From an uncultured Alphaproteobacteria bacterium (GTDB lineage: Bacteria > Pseudomonadota > Alphaproteobacteria > HIMB59 > GCA-002718135): a stretch of DNA of 64,000 nt. The position numbers and the translations under genes are program-made. The DNA is taken from contig CACEMR010000001.1 of NCBI GenBank assembly GCA_902560725.1, forward strand, positions 1-64,000. The letters are read 5' to 3'. Under the pieces are notes generated by a model. It did not search any database. It was not told where the DNA came from and saw only the letters and a list, made by a program, of their open reading frames with translations. Shown here in pieces: positions 56,658-64,000 of the stretch. Every line of letters begins with the position of its first letter. Position 1 is the first letter of the stretch.

Positions 56658-58424
56658 TTATCTTGAAGTCAACTTGAGTTCAATTCTTCTGTTTTGTTGA
56701 AAATCACTATCAGTTTCTCCATCACTTATTGGATAAAACTCACCATATCCTGCTGCTGCAAGTCTATTGGGAGAAAATCCTAGATCGAGTAATAATTTAA
56801 GTACTGAATTTGCACGTGCTGTAGATAATTCCCAATTTGATGGAAATTGGGTTGTTTTAATTGGCCTTTTATCAGTATGACCTTCAACCATAATAATCCA
56901 ATCAATGTCATTGGGTATCTGATTCGTTGTTTCTTTTAATGTTAATCCTATCTCACTTAGTTTTTGCTTACCTGAAATTTCCAAATCATCTGAAGCAGAC
57001 TCAAATAATAATTCTGACTCAAAAATAAATCTATCTCCAACAATTTTTATATCTTCTCTATCTCCTAAAATAGATTGAAGCTTTCCAAAAAATTCTGATC
57101 GGTATTTTTGTAATTCAAATACTTTAGAAGTTAATGCTTTATTTAATTTCTCACCTAAAACCTCAATTTCTAAATCTTTAATTTGTGTATCTCTCTCACT
57201 AGCATCTAAAGCACTATTTAATAATACGATTTCTTGTTGCAAAGTATCTATTTGATTTGAGAGTATTTCTACTTGTTCCAATGTTTTTGAAGATTGAGTT
57301 TCCATTTTTTTGATCTCATTTAATGATATTTCTTTTTGAATCTGACTCTCCTGTTCTAGTAATGTTATTTGATTTTGAAGTAACTCAAGTTTTTGAAGTT
57401 GTGCTTGCTGTTTATCTTCAGATAAAGATAAGATATTATTTAATTCAGATATTTTGCCTCTTAGACTAAAAATAGTACTATCCTTTTGAATTAAATCATT
57501 ATTAAGCTTTGCCAATTCTTCATTTTTAAACCTAATTGCATTTAACTGATCTTTTAAAGATGCATCTTTAAGCCCCAGGCTGTCATTTATTTTTAATAAA
57601 TCGTTTGTTAATTCTTGATACTGAGCAATCTGAGTTTGTAATTCTTCATCTCTTAAAGAAAGTTGGATATTTGTTTTTTCTAATTCATTATTTAATTCTA
57701 TTAGTTCTTCATTTTTATTTTTTATTGCTAATAATTGTTCTTCTATACCTCCTTCTTCAATGCCCAAGCTCTCATTAATTGATAACAGATTTTTATTTTT
57801 TTCATTTAACTCATTGATAGTATCCTTCAGTGATTTTTCGCTATCTAAAAGTTTAAGATTTGTGTTGTCTAGTTCTTCATTAAGAGTTTTTAACTGGTCA
57901 ATTCTTGAGGTAAGTGCCTTATTAATTCTTTCACCCAATCCCTCAGTTTCAAGCAAGGTAATTTTTTGACCTTCATATGTTTCTAAAGCATTTGCTACAA
58001 CTCTTAACTCTTTAAGTAAACTGCTAATTTGATCGGATAATGCAAGAATGTTTTGTTCTTGAACAAAAATTTCTGATCTTTTTTTTGCAATATCCTCTTG
58101 GAGTTGCTCACTTTGGAGTTGTTCTAATTTTAAACTTGATTGACTCTCTTCTAACTGTTCCTGAGTTTGCGAAAGGGATGAAAGAGCCTTTTCCTTATCT
58201 TGAGTTTCAATAACTAATATTTTAGATAATTCATTTATTTGCACTCTTAGATCTTGAAGAGCTTTATCTCTTCCAGAAATTGCATCACTTAAATAAATTT
58301 GTGACACAGTAAATACCATTAAGACAAAAATTATTACTATTAAAAGAGTAGCAAGAACATCAACAAAGCCTGGCCAGATATTTGTTGTATCTGCAAGTCT
58401 ATTTCTTAAAGACCTAGTAGCCAT
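56658..58424 (-). CDS. OmpA/MotB-like peptidoglycan-binding protein with long coiled coil
   Basis: The 588-aa protein has one N-terminal helix preceded by an acidic residue (PGFVDVLATLLIVIIFVLMVF, D22), like MotB/TolR. Residues about 45-460 form a coiled coil with internal repeats (INESLGIEEGGIEEQLLAIKN and INDSLGLKDASLKDQLNAIR). The C-terminus is an OmpA domain (MVEGHTDKRPIKTTQFPSN, LAAAGYGEFYPI, QQNRRIELKL). It follows the MotA/TolQ-like gene by 2 nt. Together they probably form a proton-driven complex that reaches across the periplasm to peptidoglycan. Confidence 0.85.
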   Translation of the reverse strand: MATRSLRNRLADTTNIWPGFVDVLATLLIVIIFVLMVFTVSQIYLSDAISGRDKALQDLRVQINELSKILVIETQDKEKALSSLSQTQEQLEESQSSLKLEQLQSEQLQEDIAKKRSEIFVQEQNILALSDQISSLLKELRVVANALETYEGQKITLLETEGLGERINKALTSRIDQLKTLNEELDNTNLKLLDSEKSLKDTINELNEKNKNLLSINESLGIEEGGIEEQLLAIKNKNEELIELNNELEKTNIQLSLRDEELQTQIAQYQELTNDLLKINDSLGLKDASLKDQLNAIRFKNEELAKLNNDLIQKDSTIFSLRGKISELNNILSLSEDKQQAQLQKLELLQNQITLLEQESQIQKEISLNEIKKMETQSSKTLEQVEILSNQIDTLQQEIVLLNSALDASERDTQIKDLEIEVLGEKLNKALTSKVFELQKYRSEFFGKLQSILGDREDIKIVGDRFIFESELLFESASDDLEISGKQKLSEIGLTLKETTNQIPNDIDWIIMVEGHTDKRPIKTTQFPSNWELSTARANSVLKLLLDLGFSPNRLAAAGYGEFYPISDGETDSDFQQNRRIELKLTSR

Positions 58425-58426
58425 TT

Positions 58427-59452
58427 TTATTTTTTAATTTTCTTTATTTCTTTTTCAATATTCTGAAAATATTCTTTTATTTTTTTTGCTTCCAAAATTC
58501 CATTTTTACTAAGTGACTCTGTTAAACTGATTAAAGAAGATTGTGTATTTAACTGTGTAGATAAAAAGTTTGACAATTGTTTGTCTGTTTTTTCAGAATT
58601 TGAATTAATTTTATTTAAAACTTCATTAAATTTGTCAAAATTTTTTGAAATTTTATTTTGATTTTCAAACGACTGTTTTAAAGCATTTACAATATTTTCT
58701 AAATTATCATAAATTTTTTGAATTGCTGCTGTTGTTGGTTTATCTTCCTTATTTGTGAATTCCGGAGAAGAATTTGATGAAAGAATATTTTCAAAAAATT
58801 GGCTGTATTTATTTTGTGCTTGGCCTAGATTTAAATCGAGCAGTCCAAGTATAAGCGATCCAGCTAAACCTAGCAAAGAACTGCTAAAGGCAATGCTCAT
58901 ACCTTCTAGCGGAGCGCTTAAACCATCTTTTAGTGAATTAAAAAAACCTGCTACATTAGTATCATCAATACCTAAGCCACTTATAACGTTACCTACTGAT
59001 CCAATAGTTAGAAGCAATCCCCAAAATGTTCCTAATAAGCCTAAAAAAACTAATAGCCCAACAAGATATCGTGAAGTTTCTCTTATATTAACCAAAGTCA
59101 TATCAGAATTTTCAATCAGCCTATCAATGGATGTACTTTTAAAAACAAATCTTCCATCTAAATTTTTTAATTCTAATGTAATATTTTTATCTGAACCTCT
59201 CAGATTAACAAAGGATTCTAAAGAATTGGTGATATTAAAGTTAGAGAGTGAGATAAACTTATAATTTAAATTAATTAAGTGATAAAAATTAAAAATTAAG
59301 CCAATAATCAAACTTAAAAGAATTATAATATTAATAAAAATATTTGATAAAAAGGCATTTTGTAATACTGGATATAGTAATACAACTATTACAAAAACCA
59401 AAAGTAAAAAAATTGATGCTCTAATTATATAATTATTTAAAGATTGTGACAT
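58427..59452 (-). CDS. MotA/TolQ/ExbB-type proton channel protein
   Basis: This 341-aa protein has two N-terminal helices and then the channel core LVFLGLLGTFWGLLLTIGSV and MSIAFSSSLLGLAGSLILGLL. A roughly 110-residue coiled tail follows. It is the channel partner of the OmpA/MotB-like protein encoded 2 nt downstream. No flagellar genes are seen in the window, so a MotAB role is unlikely; this pair is common in non-motile alphaproteobacteria. Confidence 0.82.
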   Translation of the reverse strand: MSQSLNNYIIRASIFLLLVFVIVVLLYPVLQNAFLSNIFINIIILLSLIIGLIFNFYHLINLNYKFISLSNFNITNSLESFVNLRGSDKNITLELKNLDGRFVFKSTSIDRLIENSDMTLVNIRETSRYLVGLLVFLGLLGTFWGLLLTIGSVGNVISGLGIDDTNVAGFFNSLKDGLSAPLEGMSIAFSSSLLGLAGSLILGLLDLNLGQAQNKYSQFFENILSSNSSPEFTNKEDKPTTAAIQKIYDNLENIVNALKQSFENQNKISKNFDKFNEVLNKINSNSEKTDKQLSNFLSTQLNTQSSLISLTESLSKNGILEAKKIKEYFQNIEKEIKKIKK

Positions 59453-59502
59453 AGTAACAAAACTATATCACCATTATAAATTTTTCAATAAATATTAAGC
59501 TA

Positions 59503-60687
59503 TTAGTTATAAATATAATTTCTAGTTAAAGGTAAATTGTTAATATTTTTTGAAATTTGTATTTGGAATACAACATTACCCATATTTACAAATGAATATT
59601 TGCTAGCTAAAAGATAAAATTCCCACATTCTAAAAAAACGCATATCAAACATTTTGATAATTTTATCTCTATTTTCCATTACATTTTTATACCAATGGGA
59701 CAGGGTATGAGCATAATGTAGTCTTAAAATTTCTATATCTGCTATATTAATATTAAGCTTTTGAGTCTCTTTCATGATTTCTGATAAAGATGGAATATAA
59801 CCACCTGGAAATATATATTTTCTGATCCAAGGGCTAGTAGCAGTTGGCTTTCCTCTTTGTCCAATTGTATGTAATAGGAAAACTCCATTATCTTTTAAAA
59901 TATCATGAACTTTCTTTAAATAAGTTTCAAAATATCTAACACCAACGTGTTCAAACATGCCAACTGACACTATCCTATCATATTGATCTGTTTCATTTCT
60001 ATAATCCTGTAAAGCAAATGATACTCTATCACTTAACCCCTCCTTTTGTGCTCTTTCAGATGCTGTTTTAAATTGATTTTCTGATAAAGTGATTCCTTTA
60101 ACTTTTGCTCCTGTTTGTTTTGCTATTTCTATTGCCATACCACCCCATCCACAGCCTATATCTAAAACATTCATATTTTCATTTATACTAAGTTTTTTAA
60201 TAATATGTTCTTTCTTATCCTTTTGTGCCTGATCTAAGCCTATATTTGGATTATGAAAGTAAGCACATGAATACTGCATGTCCTTATCTAAAAATAACTT
60301 ATACAAATTTTCATCAATATCATAATGGTGGGCTACATTTTTTTTAGAATTTACAAGCTGATTAATTTGTTGAAAAGGCATAAAAACTGAAGATAAATAT
60401 TCATAAAATTTATAAATTTTATTGTTTGAGACAAAGTCATCATAAGAGTTTGATATAAGACTAATAAATTCCTCAATTGTACCTTTTTCAATAATTAGCT
60501 CTTCATTCATATAAGCTTCACCTAAATGAAGGCCTGGATTTAGAAACAATTTTCTTTCTATGGATTTATTTGTTAATCTTATAGTCACTAATGGATTAGA
60601 GTTTCCAAAAGTATGCAGTTTGTTCTTTGAATCTATTATCTCAAGTGTTCCATCAAAATTAAGTTTTTTTAAGAGATTGTAGAGCAT
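59503..60687 (-). CDS. cfa: Cyclopropane-fatty-acyl-phospholipid synthase
   Basis: A 394-aa SAM-dependent enzyme that methylates unsaturated phospholipid chains. The SAM site VLDIGCGWGGMAIEIAK, VSVGMFEHVG (active-site Glu region) and YSCAYFHN, RLHYAHTLSHWYKNV are present. It stands alone with its own promoter. Confidence 0.92.
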   Translation of the reverse strand: MLYNLLKKLNFDGTLEIIDSKNKLHTFGNSNPLVTIRLTNKSIERKLFLNPGLHLGEAYMNEELIIEKGTIEEFISLISNSYDDFVSNNKIYKFYEYLSSVFMPFQQINQLVNSKKNVAHHYDIDENLYKLFLDKDMQYSCAYFHNPNIGLDQAQKDKKEHIIKKLSINENMNVLDIGCGWGGMAIEIAKQTGAKVKGITLSENQFKTASERAQKEGLSDRVSFALQDYRNETDQYDRIVSVGMFEHVGVRYFETYLKKVHDILKDNGVFLLHTIGQRGKPTATSPWIRKYIFPGGYIPSLSEIMKETQKLNINIADIEILRLHYAHTLSHWYKNVMENRDKIIKMFDMRFFRMWEFYLLASKYSFVNMGNVVFQIQISKNINNLPLTRNYIYN

Positions 60688-60693
60688 AATTTA

Positions 60694-60723
60694 ATATATT
60701 AAAAAAAATCAAAAGATTGTCAA
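60694..60723 (-). promoter_or_regulatory. Candidate cfa promoter, leaderless
   Basis: Perfect TTGACA at 60718-60723 and an AT-rich AATATA/ATATAT element 17-18 nt away (60694-60700) on the minus strand. The start would be at or next to the cfa ATG (60687), i.e. a leaderless message. Confidence 0.45.
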
Positions 60724-60778
60724 TAAATTGAAGATCTCTTTTTTTTAATATTAATAATATATTGGAATAGGTATTCTG

Positions 60779-61003
60779 CTATGCAGCAATTCGACGGTTT
60801 TTTTGAGCTTCTTTTTCTTTTTTAAGCTCTTTTTCGTCAATATATGCTACATCACAATGACTTTGACAATAGGGTTTACCTGCCACTGTCTTTGCTTCAC
60901 AAAAATGAAATTCCTTTTCTTGAGGATCTCCTATAGGCCATTGACAGTTAGAAAAACTGTGCATAACACTATTTTGTTTGAAGTAGTTTTTTAAAATTGA
61001 CAT
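60779..61003 (-). CDS. GcrA C-terminal-domain protein (no HTH)
   Basis: The 74-aa product carries the GcrA C-terminal (sigma70-interaction) signature: NCQWPIGDPQEKEFHFCEAK, then VAGKPYCQSHCDVAY. Full-length GcrA (about 170 aa) has an N-terminal helix-turn-helix that reads CcrM-methylated GANTC sites. Nothing resembling that HTH is readable in any minus-strand frame upstream, so this appears to be a stand-alone sigma-binding domain with a basic coiled tail. Cys/His residues (C20, C35, C46, C50) are kept. A promoter-level role with RNA polymerase is inferred. Confidence 0.78.
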   Translation of the reverse strand: MSILKNYFKQNSVMHSFSNCQWPIGDPQEKEFHFCEAKTVAGKPYCQSHCDVAYIDEKELKKEKEAQKNRRIAA

Positions 61004-61158
61004 TTTTTTGTAACCTTATTTTAATTTGCAGGTAGTTTATATTTATGAAAAAACCACTATTCAATATAAAAATATAAATTATTGTTTATTATCAATATGT
61101 TAGTACTCCAAAGAATTCATCATACTATATATAGATATCACAAAGGTATTTTTTTTTG

Positions 61159-61356
61159 TTAAAAACCGAATCGGTTATTCAATAAAATTAATAACATGAA
61201 AATGATAATAAAAATTATCAATGAATATATAGTTATTTTTTTTGTTAATTTTGACTTTGGTGGTTTTCTCAATAAGATAAATACAATAATTATTCCCCAA
61301 AAAACGAGTAGTATTGCCCAGCCAGTAATTAATGCATAAAAGAAATCTTCACTCAT
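61159..61356 (-). CDS. Small two-helix membrane protein
   Basis: A 65-aa protein with two predicted helices (about 8-29 and 43-60) around a basic loop (RKPPKSKLTKK). No family is recognised. It lies between msrA and the GcrA-domain gene, with a 154-nt AT-rich gap on its downstream side. Confidence 0.55.
   Translation of the reverse strand: MSEDFFYALITGWAILLVFWGIIIVFILLRKPPKSKLTKKITIYSLIIFIIIFMLLILLNNRFGF
61164..61178 (-). terminator. Possible terminator overlapping the small membrane gene's stop
   Basis: On the minus strand AACCG-ATT-CGGTT is followed by T-rich sequence; the TAA stop is in that T-run. The 5-bp stem makes it weak. Confidence 0.25.
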
Positions 61357-61388
61357 AATTTAAGAAAAAGTTTTTTAATAGATTTGAC

Positions 61389-61850
61389 CTAAATATTGCA
61401 ATGCAAGCCAGTTTTTTGAATATATTTTTGATGATAATCTTCTGCTTTATAATACTCTTTAGCTTCACTAATCTCAGTAACAATATTGGAATTATAATTT
61501 TTCGTCTGATCGTTTTTTGATTCCGTAGCTATTTTCTTTTGCTTTTCATTGTAATAAAATATCACTGATCTGTATTGAGTACCAATATCTGGACCTTGTC
61601 TGTTTAATGTAGTTGGATCATGGCTTTTCCAAAAATGATTTAATAAACTTTCAAATGATATTTCACTTTCATCAAATTCAACTAGAACTACTTCTGCATG
61701 ATTAGTGTTTCCTTGACAAACACTTTCATATGTTGGATTTATTGTTACTCCACCAGAATAACCTACTTCTGTTTTTTTTACACCAGTAAGTTTTCTAAAA
61801 GATTCTTCCACACCCCAAAAACATCCAGCACCAAATAATGCTTTTTCCAT
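61389..61850 (-). CDS. msrA: Peptide methionine sulfoxide reductase MsrA
   Basis: The 153-aa enzyme reduces methionine-S-sulfoxide. The active-site GAGCFWGVEE near the start and the conserved YSGG, GTQYRSVIF blocks are present. A C-terminal GLHC supplies a recycling cysteine. It diverges from the Nudix gene. Confidence 0.95.
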   Translation of the reverse strand: MEKALFGAGCFWGVEESFRKLTGVKKTEVGYSGGVTINPTYESVCQGNTNHAEVVLVEFDESEISFESLLNHFWKSHDPTTLNRQGPDIGTQYRSVIFYYNEKQKKIATESKNDQTKNYNSNIVTEISEAKEYYKAEDYHQKYIQKTGLHCNI

Positions 61851-61893
61851 ATAAATTTAAATATATAACTATTTAAAAAATTATCAATTTTTT

Positions 61894-62475
61894 ATGAGTT
61901 CAAAATTTAAGATATTAAGCAAAAAAAATCTTCATGATGGCTTCTTTAAAATGAATGAACTTACATTAAAATATAAAAAACATGATGGAAGCTGGAGTAA
62001 TAAAGTAAAAAGAGAATTATTTGGAGGTTCTCAGGTATCTTGTTTGTTACCTTATGATCCCAAAAAAAAAGAAATTATTCTTATTCAACAATTTAGACCA
62101 GGAACAATTTCAAAAGATGTAGATAACTATCCTTTGGAAATTGTTGCAGGCATTATTGATCAAGGCGAAAACCCAGAAACAACTGCAAAAAGAGAATGTT
62201 ATGAAGAAACAGGGTGTAAAGTTAAAAAACTAACTACAATACAAGGTTATTTTCCAGCTCCTGGATCTTCAGAGTCTTTTTATCATCTTTTTCTTGGAGA
62301 AATAGATGCCTTTGAAGGAACAAGAATTATGGGTTTAGAGAATGAAAATGAGGATATTTTCGTAAAAAGTTATAGAATTTCTGAAATTAAAGAGAAATTG
62401 ATAAATGGTAAAATTTTAAATGGCGTTACATTGATTGCTCTTCAATGGTTTTTTTTAAACGTAATAAATAATTAA
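61894..62475 (+). CDS. Nudix hydrolase, ADP-ribose pyrophosphatase type
   Basis: A 193-aa protein with a complete Nudix box GIIDQGENPETTAKRECYEETGC, preceded by the NudF-like VEQFRPG-type segment LIQQFRPGTISKD. ADP-ribose or related nucleoside diphosphate sugars are the likely substrates. It converges with the next gene, overlapping by 4 nt. Confidence 0.9.
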   Translation: MSSKFKILSKKNLHDGFFKMNELTLKYKKHDGSWSNKVKRELFGGSQVSCLLPYDPKKKEIILIQQFRPGTISKDVDNYPLEIVAGIIDQGENPETTAKRECYEETGCKVKKLTTIQGYFPAPGSSESFYHLFLGEIDAFEGTRIMGLENENEDIFVKSYRISEIKEKLINGKILNGVTLIALQWFFLNVINN

Positions 62476-62807
62476 GTGTCAACACCTCTTTGATAAGGCT
62501 GAACTAACTGCTTACAAGTTAAATTCATATCCAATGTTTCTAAATTTTGATCCATTGTTTGGTATTCCTGACATTCATAAACATCATTATCTTTTTGTAA
62601 AACAGTTACAAATAGTATGAGCATTAATCCACTATTAATTTGAATATCGCTTATAGAATAACTTTTAACTTCATAACCTTCACTAATTAAATCCTTATAA
62701 GTTTTTTCTGTATCTAGCCACTGATCAAGATTAGGATTTGCAAACGTTGTGTTAGAGCAAATTAAAAAAAATACAAAAATAAAATTTATTAGTTTTCTTT
62801 TAGCCAT
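62472..62807 (-). CDS. Small exported protein of unknown function
   Basis: A 111-aa protein with signal peptide MAKRKLINFIFVFFLICSNTTFANP. The mature part has two cysteines (DVYECQEYQ, NLTCKQLVQPYQRG), perhaps a disulfide. No family is recognised by eye. It overlaps the peroxiredoxin gene by 19 nt, so it is translated with it. Confidence 0.6.
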   Translation of the reverse strand: MAKRKLINFIFVFFLICSNTTFANPNLDQWLDTEKTYKDLISEGYEVKSYSISDIQINSGLMLILFVTVLQKDNDVYECQEYQTMDQNLETLDMNLTCKQLVQPYQRGVDT

Positions 62808-63352
62808 TTTAATACTTCATTTACATGTTTATTTATTGAAAAAATAGGGAAGAATACTTTTTTAATTCTATTTTTTTCCACAATAATAGTTAATCTTTTT
62901 ATAAAAATTCTATTATTAATTGAAAATGTTGGCAATGAAAGTTTATTTATACAATCATGATTTGAGTCACTTAATATATCATACTGAATTCGCAAACGAT
63001 CAGTCATTTCCTTTATTTCTTCAATAGACTGAGTTGATATTCCAATTGGTAATGCATTTAATTCTATAAAGTTTTCGTAATTGTCTCTAAAGATACAGTT
63101 TTCAAGAGTACATCCTTTCGCACCAGGAATTTGATCCCAGTTTTCAGGCAATTTTTTTTCTGGATGACCTGTAAGAGAATAAAAATATATTACCAGCCTA
63201 AAAGTATCAGATCTATTTAATTGTAATAAATTTCCCTGCTGATTTGGAAGAGATATTTTGGGTAATAGCATATACTGCAAATGCTCACAGGCAATATCAT
63301 TTGAAGGTATTGGTTGATCTTTTTGTAATTTAGTGCCATCCATACTATTCAA
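62789..63352 (-). CDS. Peroxiredoxin, BCP/PrxQ type
   Basis: The 187-aa protein has a thioredoxin fold with the PrxQ active-site segment GAKGCTLENCIFRDNYENF, where the peroxidatic and resolving cysteines are five residues apart. It reduces peroxides at the expense of thioredoxin. The N-terminal 30 residues are longer than usual, and the true start might be a few codons in. It overlaps the exported-protein gene by 19 nt. Confidence 0.82.
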   Translation of the reverse strand: MNSMDGTKLQKDQPIPSNDIACEHLQYMLLPKISLPNQQGNLLQLNRSDTFRLVIYFYSLTGHPEKKLPENWDQIPGAKGCTLENCIFRDNYENFIELNALPIGISTQSIEEIKEMTDRLRIQYDILSDSNHDCINKLSLPTFSINNRIFIKRLTIIVEKNRIKKVFFPIFSINKHVNEVLKWLKEN

Positions 63353-63385
63353 TAACCTACTTAAAGTTTATAATAACATAATTTT

Positions 63386-64000
63386 ATGACAGAGTTTAAA
63401 CCTTTATCAAGCATGACTACACCAAGATTTGCAGATGTAGCAACTTTTTTTCGATTACCAATAAAGAAAGATCTGTCAAAACTAGATTACTGTATTTGTG
63501 GTGTTCCTTGGGATGGAGGAACGACCAACAGACCCGGTGCGAGACATGGGCCAAGAGAAATACGTAATGCTTCATCTCTTGTAAGATTATATCATCCGGT
63601 TTCTTTAAAAAGTCCTTATGATAAATTTAATGTTGCTGATATAGGTGATTGTCCTGTAAATCCAGCTGATTTACAAAACTCACTTTTCAAAATCGAAAAT
63701 TTTTATAAAAATATTTCAGAAAGCAATACTATTCCAATTTCTATTGGAGGAGATCATCTTATAAGCCTTCCAATATTAAGGGGGTTAAAACTAAAAGAAC
63801 CTATTGGACTTTTTCAATTTGATTCGCATTCAGATACATGGGATACTTATTTTGGTGGTTACAAATACACACATGGTACTCCTTTCAGAAGAGCTATAGA
63901 AGAAAATTTAGTGGATCCAAATAAATATGTAATTCTTGGATTAAGAGGATCGCTTTATGATCCAAATGATTTAAAGTGGGCTAAAGATCAAGGCGTTACA
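63386..64000 (+). CDS. speB: Agmatinase-family ureohydrolase (3' end cut by window)
   Basis: An ATG at 63386 opens a frame of 205 codons that runs off the right edge, so it is absent from the ORF track. The ureohydrolase metal sites are visible in PISIGGDHLISLPIL and FDSHSDTWDTYFGG, where the usual DAHxD has Ser. KYTHGTPFRRA is the agmatinase-type segment. The enzyme hydrolyses agmatine or a related guanidino compound to urea and an amine; arginase, guanidinobutyrase and proclavaminate amidinohydrolase are alternatives. C-terminal metal ligands lie outside the window. Confidence 0.82.
   Translation, partial: MTEFKPLSSMTTPRFADVATFFRLPIKKDLSKLDYCICGVPWDGGTTNRPGARHGPREIRNASSLVRLYHPVSLKSPYDKFNVADIGDCPVNPADLQNSLFKIENFYKNISESNTIPISIGGDHLISLPILRGLKLKEPIGLFQFDSHSDTWDTYFGGYKYTHGTPFRRAIEENLVDPNKYVILGLRGSLYDPNDLKWAKDQGVT

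Noticed and set aside
58755-59264. 169-aa plus-strand ORF opposite the MotA/TolQ gene
   Set aside because: Ser/Pro/Lys-rich shadow of the real gene; no domain and no regulatory site of its own.
1-64000. TGA read as Trp or another code change
   Set aside because: Trp is encoded by TGG in conserved motifs (for example HemE, HemF), and conserved proteins end normally at TAA/TAG/TGA.
1-64000. Mobile elements, prophage or genomic island
   Set aside because: No transposase, integrase, tRNA-flanked repeat or composition break was found; genes are core-type and tightly spaced.

Overview
The window is a gene-dense, AT-rich stretch of an alphaproteobacterial chromosome, most like those of streamlined marine lineages (SAR11-like, possibly the HIMB59/AEGEAN-169 type; that placement is a guess from gene content). 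The alphaproteobacterial markers are an aerobic-type CobS/CobT pair, class I lysyl-tRNA synthetase, ALA synthase (the C4 heme route), COQ9, three-subunit transhydrogenase, a GcrA C-terminal domain and a DUF2805 protein. Genes abut or overlap by a few bases almost everywhere, and no gap exceeds 300 nt (the largest is 8225-8499). I see no rRNA, tRNA, insertion sequence, prophage or CRISPR array.

Layout. 1-2019: end of cobS and complete cobT. 2020-8224 (minus): marR-lysK-pyrD-HAD-rpmB-yhhQ-tgt, headed by a strong promoter with a palindromic operator candidate. 8500-9821 (minus): [2Fe-2S] ferredoxin and its reductase. 9875-13087 (plus): heme A synthase, two SDR oxidoreductases and an exported protein. 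13084-18677: phosphofructokinase, YdcH, COQ9, peptide deformylase, S21 and proton-translocating transhydrogenase, continuing upstream into an ABC1 kinase and PepF (to 21828). 21885-27469: acyl-CoA synthetase, DUF1244, pyruvate kinase, aspartate aminotransferase, TauE exporter. 27535-37227 (plus): two saccharopine dehydrogenases, uvrB, an HIBCH-like hydrolase, dimethylglycine/sarcosine dehydrogenase, an AsmA-like protein and an AEC carrier. 37220-42341: TPR protein, DUF2805, GST, LysE, YajQ, RmuC, YqaA, M24 peptidase. 42342-47581 (minus): complete peptide-type ABC importer. 47723-55042: nth, then a heme block: hemC/D-hemE-hemH-hemF-hemJ on minus and cytochrome b561 plus hemA on plus. 55039-64000: EamA permease, a 52-aa lipoprotein not in the ORF track, a pentapeptide protein, a MotA/TolQ plus OmpA/MotB-like pair, cfa, a GcrA-C-domain protein, MsrA, Nudix, BCP-type peroxiredoxin, and the start of an agmatinase-family gene running off the edge.

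Taken together the genes describe an aerobic heterotroph: an O2-dependent heme pathway (HemF, HemJ) feeding heme A synthase, ubiquinone accessory factors (COQ9, ABC1) beside transhydrogenase, and uptake or catabolism of peptides, lysine via saccharopine, N-methylated glycines and acyl-CoAs. It is mostly core genome. The best leads are a HemC protein with a roughly 190-residue C-terminal extension that looks like a divergent uroporphyrinogen-III synthase, a GcrA C-terminal domain without its DNA-binding half, CobS/CobT with no visible partner, a tgt-yhhQ pair with an altered Tgt substrate loop, a perfect 28-nt palindrome next to the permease start in the ABC operon, and the overlapping micro-lipoprotein gene.
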